DNA from: Apilactobacillus nanyangensis
GTDB lineage: Bacteria > Bacillota > Bacilli > Lactobacillales > Lactobacillaceae
Reading direction: 5' to 3'
Assembly: GCF_016861915.1 (NCBI RefSeq)
Contig: NZ_BOLX01000006.1
Location: 34,953 to 98,952 of the forward strand
DNA: 64,000 bases
The stretch's first letter is position 1. The number at the start of each line of letters is the position of its first letter. Below are positions 62,346-64,000 of the stretch, piece by piece. The notes beneath the pieces were generated by a model. That model saw only the letters and a list, made by a program, of their open reading frames with translations. It was not told the DNA's origin and made no database searches. The position numbers were made by a program, and so were the translations under genes.

Positions 62346-63617
62346 TTATTTATGAATTCCGATTGATTTTAGATATTTAGCTTCTTTTTCAGGATCGAAT
62401 TCTTTTTCAGACTTACCAATAATCACTGTTGCTAGTGAGTTACCGATAACGTTAACTGCGGTTCTGGCCATATCGATGAAACGGTCAATTCCGGCAATGA
62501 ATGTTAAACCAGAAACTGGAATACCAACAGTTGAAACGGTTGCCAATAGAACAACGAATGAAGCACCTGGAACACCGGCCATACCCTTTGAAGTAATCAT
62601 TAGGGCAACTAGTAAAGTAAGTTGTTGACCAATGCTTAAGTGAATTCCGTAAGCTTGGGCTAGGAATAATGCGGCAAGAGATTGGTAAATTGCTGAACCA
62701 TCAAGGTTAAATGTGTAACCAGTTGGGATTACAAATGAAACAATTGATGGGCTAACACCAAACTTAGTCATCTTATCGATACTTCTTGGTAGTGCAGCTT
62801 CTGAACTGGCGGTTGAGAATGCTAGTACTGCTTCTTCCTTAACGACCTTTAGAAGGTCAGTAATCTTGAAACCAAAGATTCTAGCAGCTAGTCCCATTAC
62901 AACAAGTACGAATACCATCATTGTTAGGTAAGTTAATAGCACGAAGTAACTTAGTGGAGCTAATGCAGAAACACCAAGTTCAGCTAAAGTAACACCGATT
63001 AATGCACAAACACCAATTGGAGATAACTTCATGATCCAACCAGTAATCTTGAACATTACTTGTGAAACGGCGTTTAAGAAATCAACGATAATCTTACCCT
63101 TTTCACCAACTGCAGCAGTACCTAAACCAAAGAATACTGAGAATACAATGATTGGCATCATATCACCAGAAGCAATTGAGTTAAATACGTTTACCGGAAT
63201 TAGGTTAATTAATGTACCCCAGATTCCAGTGTGGTTAGCGGTCTTGGCTGTAGTCATGTATTGAGTAATATCAGTAGCGTGTAATGAATGCACGTTAATG
63301 AAGTCACCAGGATGGAAAACATTACCAACAACTAAACCTAAAACAATGGCAATTGTAGTCATAATTTCGAAGTATAGAATGGTCTTTCCACCGATACGGC
63401 CTAACTTATGGATATCACCAATGTTGGCAATCCCAACAGTTAAACATGAAACAACGATTGGAACAACGATCATTTGAATTAAACGAATGAACATTGTACC
63501 AACACTTTGCATTGCAGTAATTGCGGTAGCGTTCTTGTAGAACACTAGACCTAGGATGATACCTAAAATTAAACCAATCAGGATTTGCCATCCTAGTGTT
63601 ATCTTAAATTTCTTCAT
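62346..63617 (-). CDS. dicarboxylate/amino acid:cation symporter (glutamate/aspartate type)
   Basis: A 423-residue DAACS-family transporter with eight helices. The serine-rich re-entrant loop AFSTASSEAALPRSI (about 265-279), YTFNLDGSAIYQS (about 300-312) and AGVPGASFVVL are family signatures for substrate and cation binding. It imports glutamate or aspartate, or C4-dicarboxylates, which would supply the arginine pathway encoded nearby. AGGAGAGGC precedes the ATG. The exact substrate is uncertain (GltP/GltT or DctA). Confidence 0.92.
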   Translation of the reverse strand: MKKFKITLGWQILIGLILGIILGLVFYKNATAITAMQSVGTMFIRLIQMIVVPIVVSCLTVGIANIGDIHKLGRIGGKTILYFEIMTTIAIVLGLVVGNVFHPGDFINVHSLHATDITQYMTTAKTANHTGIWGTLINLIPVNVFNSIASGDMMPIIVFSVFFGLGTAAVGEKGKIIVDFLNAVSQVMFKITGWIMKLSPIGVCALIGVTLAELGVSALAPLSYFVLLTYLTMMVFVLVVMGLAARIFGFKITDLLKVVKEEAVLAFSTASSEAALPRSIDKMTKFGVSPSIVSFVIPTGYTFNLDGSAIYQSLAALFLAQAYGIHLSIGQQLTLLVALMITSKGMAGVPGASFVVLLATVSTVGIPVSGLTFIAGIDRFIDMARTAVNVIGNSLATVIIGKSEKEFDPEKEAKYLKSIGIHK

Positions 63618-63884
63618 TACGAAGCCTCTCCTTAATATGTATTAATATAATTTTATCATAAATCACGAATAATATCCCCGGTTAATAATGAAAATGTACC
63701 TAAATAACGATAAAAGACAAACTATTTCATGTAGTTTTACAATAGTAATTCAGATATTAACATTATGGTATGCACTTGGATTAACGAAACATCTCTATTT
63801 CAATTCAAATCCTACAGTTAATCAAGTGTGATTAGCACACCTTTTTAATTTTATCATAAAAAAGAATGTATCGTTTTGAATGTA
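63618..63884. other. intergenic region, no gene recognised
   Basis: AT-rich, with a weak hairpin TTAATCA-AGTG-TGATTAG (about 63818-63835) followed by CACACCTTTTT. No tRNA or ORF with a ribosome binding site was seen. Confidence 0.4.
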
Positions 63885-63918
63885 CAAAAAAAGAGCTACC
63901 AAACGGTAACTCTTTTAT
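63885..63918 (-). terminator. terminator downstream of the rRNA operon
   Basis: AAAAGAGTTACC-GTTT-GGTAGCTCTTTTTTT on the minus strand, just after the 5S gene. Confidence 0.85.
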
Positions 63919-63922
63919 AAAT

Positions 63923-64000
63923 TGCGCGGCAACGTCCTACCCTTGCAGAGGGCGATCCCTCAACTACTCTCGGCGTTTAGAAGCTTAACTTCTGTGTTCG
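63923..64000 (-). rRNA. 5S ribosomal RNA, 3' part
   Basis: Read on the minus strand the edge gives CGAACACAGAAGTTAAGCTT, then GCCGAGAGTAGTTGAGGGATC, and TGCAAGGGTAGGACGTTGCC at the end, which match the conserved 3' two thirds of lactobacillus 5S rRNA. The 5' part and presumably the 23S and 16S genes lie outside the window to the right. Confidence 0.95.

Noticed and set aside
63760..63860. tRNA gene near the rRNA operon end
   Set aside because: No cloverleaf arms or TTCGANTC-type T loop could be drawn.
1..64000. Insertion sequences or prophage
   Set aside because: No transposase, integrase, phage structural gene or flanking duplication was recognised in the window.

Overview
Organism. The window reads as the chromosome of a low-GC, Gram-positive lactic acid bacterium of the Lactobacillaceae. 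It has strong AGGAGG-type ribosome binding sites, several TTG and GTG starts, a tryptophan T-box, CIRCE-controlled small heat-shock genes, a DUF1542-repeat surface giant with a KxYKxGKxW-like signal peptide, and a divergent argCJBDF/carAB locus of the kind known in Lactiplantibacillus. The adjacent zwf and gnd genes fit a heterofermentative (phosphoketolase) lifestyle. A flower- or bee-associated genus such as Apilactobacillus is a guess from the giant surface protein, not something the sequence proves. Layout. 1-5892: N-terminal 1964 residues of a giant repetitive surface protein (minus strand, C-terminus outside the window). 6.2-11.7 kb: efflux and metabolite MFS transporters, a MerR regulator, a GNAT acetyltransferase and small membrane proteins. 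11.7-19.7 kb: an AT-rich accessory island with a DUF4238-like gene, a large protein ending in a HEPN-type RX4H motif, a Sau3AI-type (predicted GATC) restriction-modification pair, a DNA-binding regulator and unknown small genes. 19.7-26.5 kb: complete trpEGDCFBA operon behind a Trp T-box. 26.5-27.8 kb: tyrA behind a tyrosine-rich leader peptide and attenuator. 27.8-33.8 kb: three zinc-ribbon/DUF805 membrane proteins, a CPBP-family protein with an altered motif, and two Hsp20 genes under CIRCE. 34-41.2 kb: a GH25 muramidase, a two-component system, and a divergent three-gene lipid-linked glycosylation operon (GtrA, GT39-like, GT2). 41.2-46.8 kb: a predicted leaderless small membrane gene, a membrane-anchored Mrr-type nuclease, a CNNM/CBS protein, a NrdI-like flavodoxin, an unknown membrane protein and an MFS exporter. 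47-51.7 kb: zwf, gnd and a cytoplasmic-looking multicopper oxidase. 51.8-52.4 kb: a stand-alone transcription unit with its own promoter and terminator, made of a 30-aa ORF followed by about 400 nt of dense RNA structure. 52.4-62.3 kb: argCJBDF (minus) diverging from carAB (plus). 62.3-64 kb: a glutamate/dicarboxylate symporter and the 3' part of a 5S rRNA gene (minus). How it works together. The most striking theme is control of amino-acid synthesis by sensing charged tRNA or translation in nascent leaders. Tryptophan uses a T-box. Tyrosine (tyrA) and arginine (carAB) each appear to use a classical ribosome-mediated attenuator: a short, well-initiated leader ORF rich in the cognate codons, an antiterminator and a Rho-independent terminator. 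argC is also preceded by an overlapping leader ORF with three consecutive Arg codons. Leader-peptide attenuators are well known in Proteobacteria but are much less usual in Firmicutes, where T-boxes normally do this job. The second item most worth following up is the structured RNA unit at 51.85-52.39 kb.
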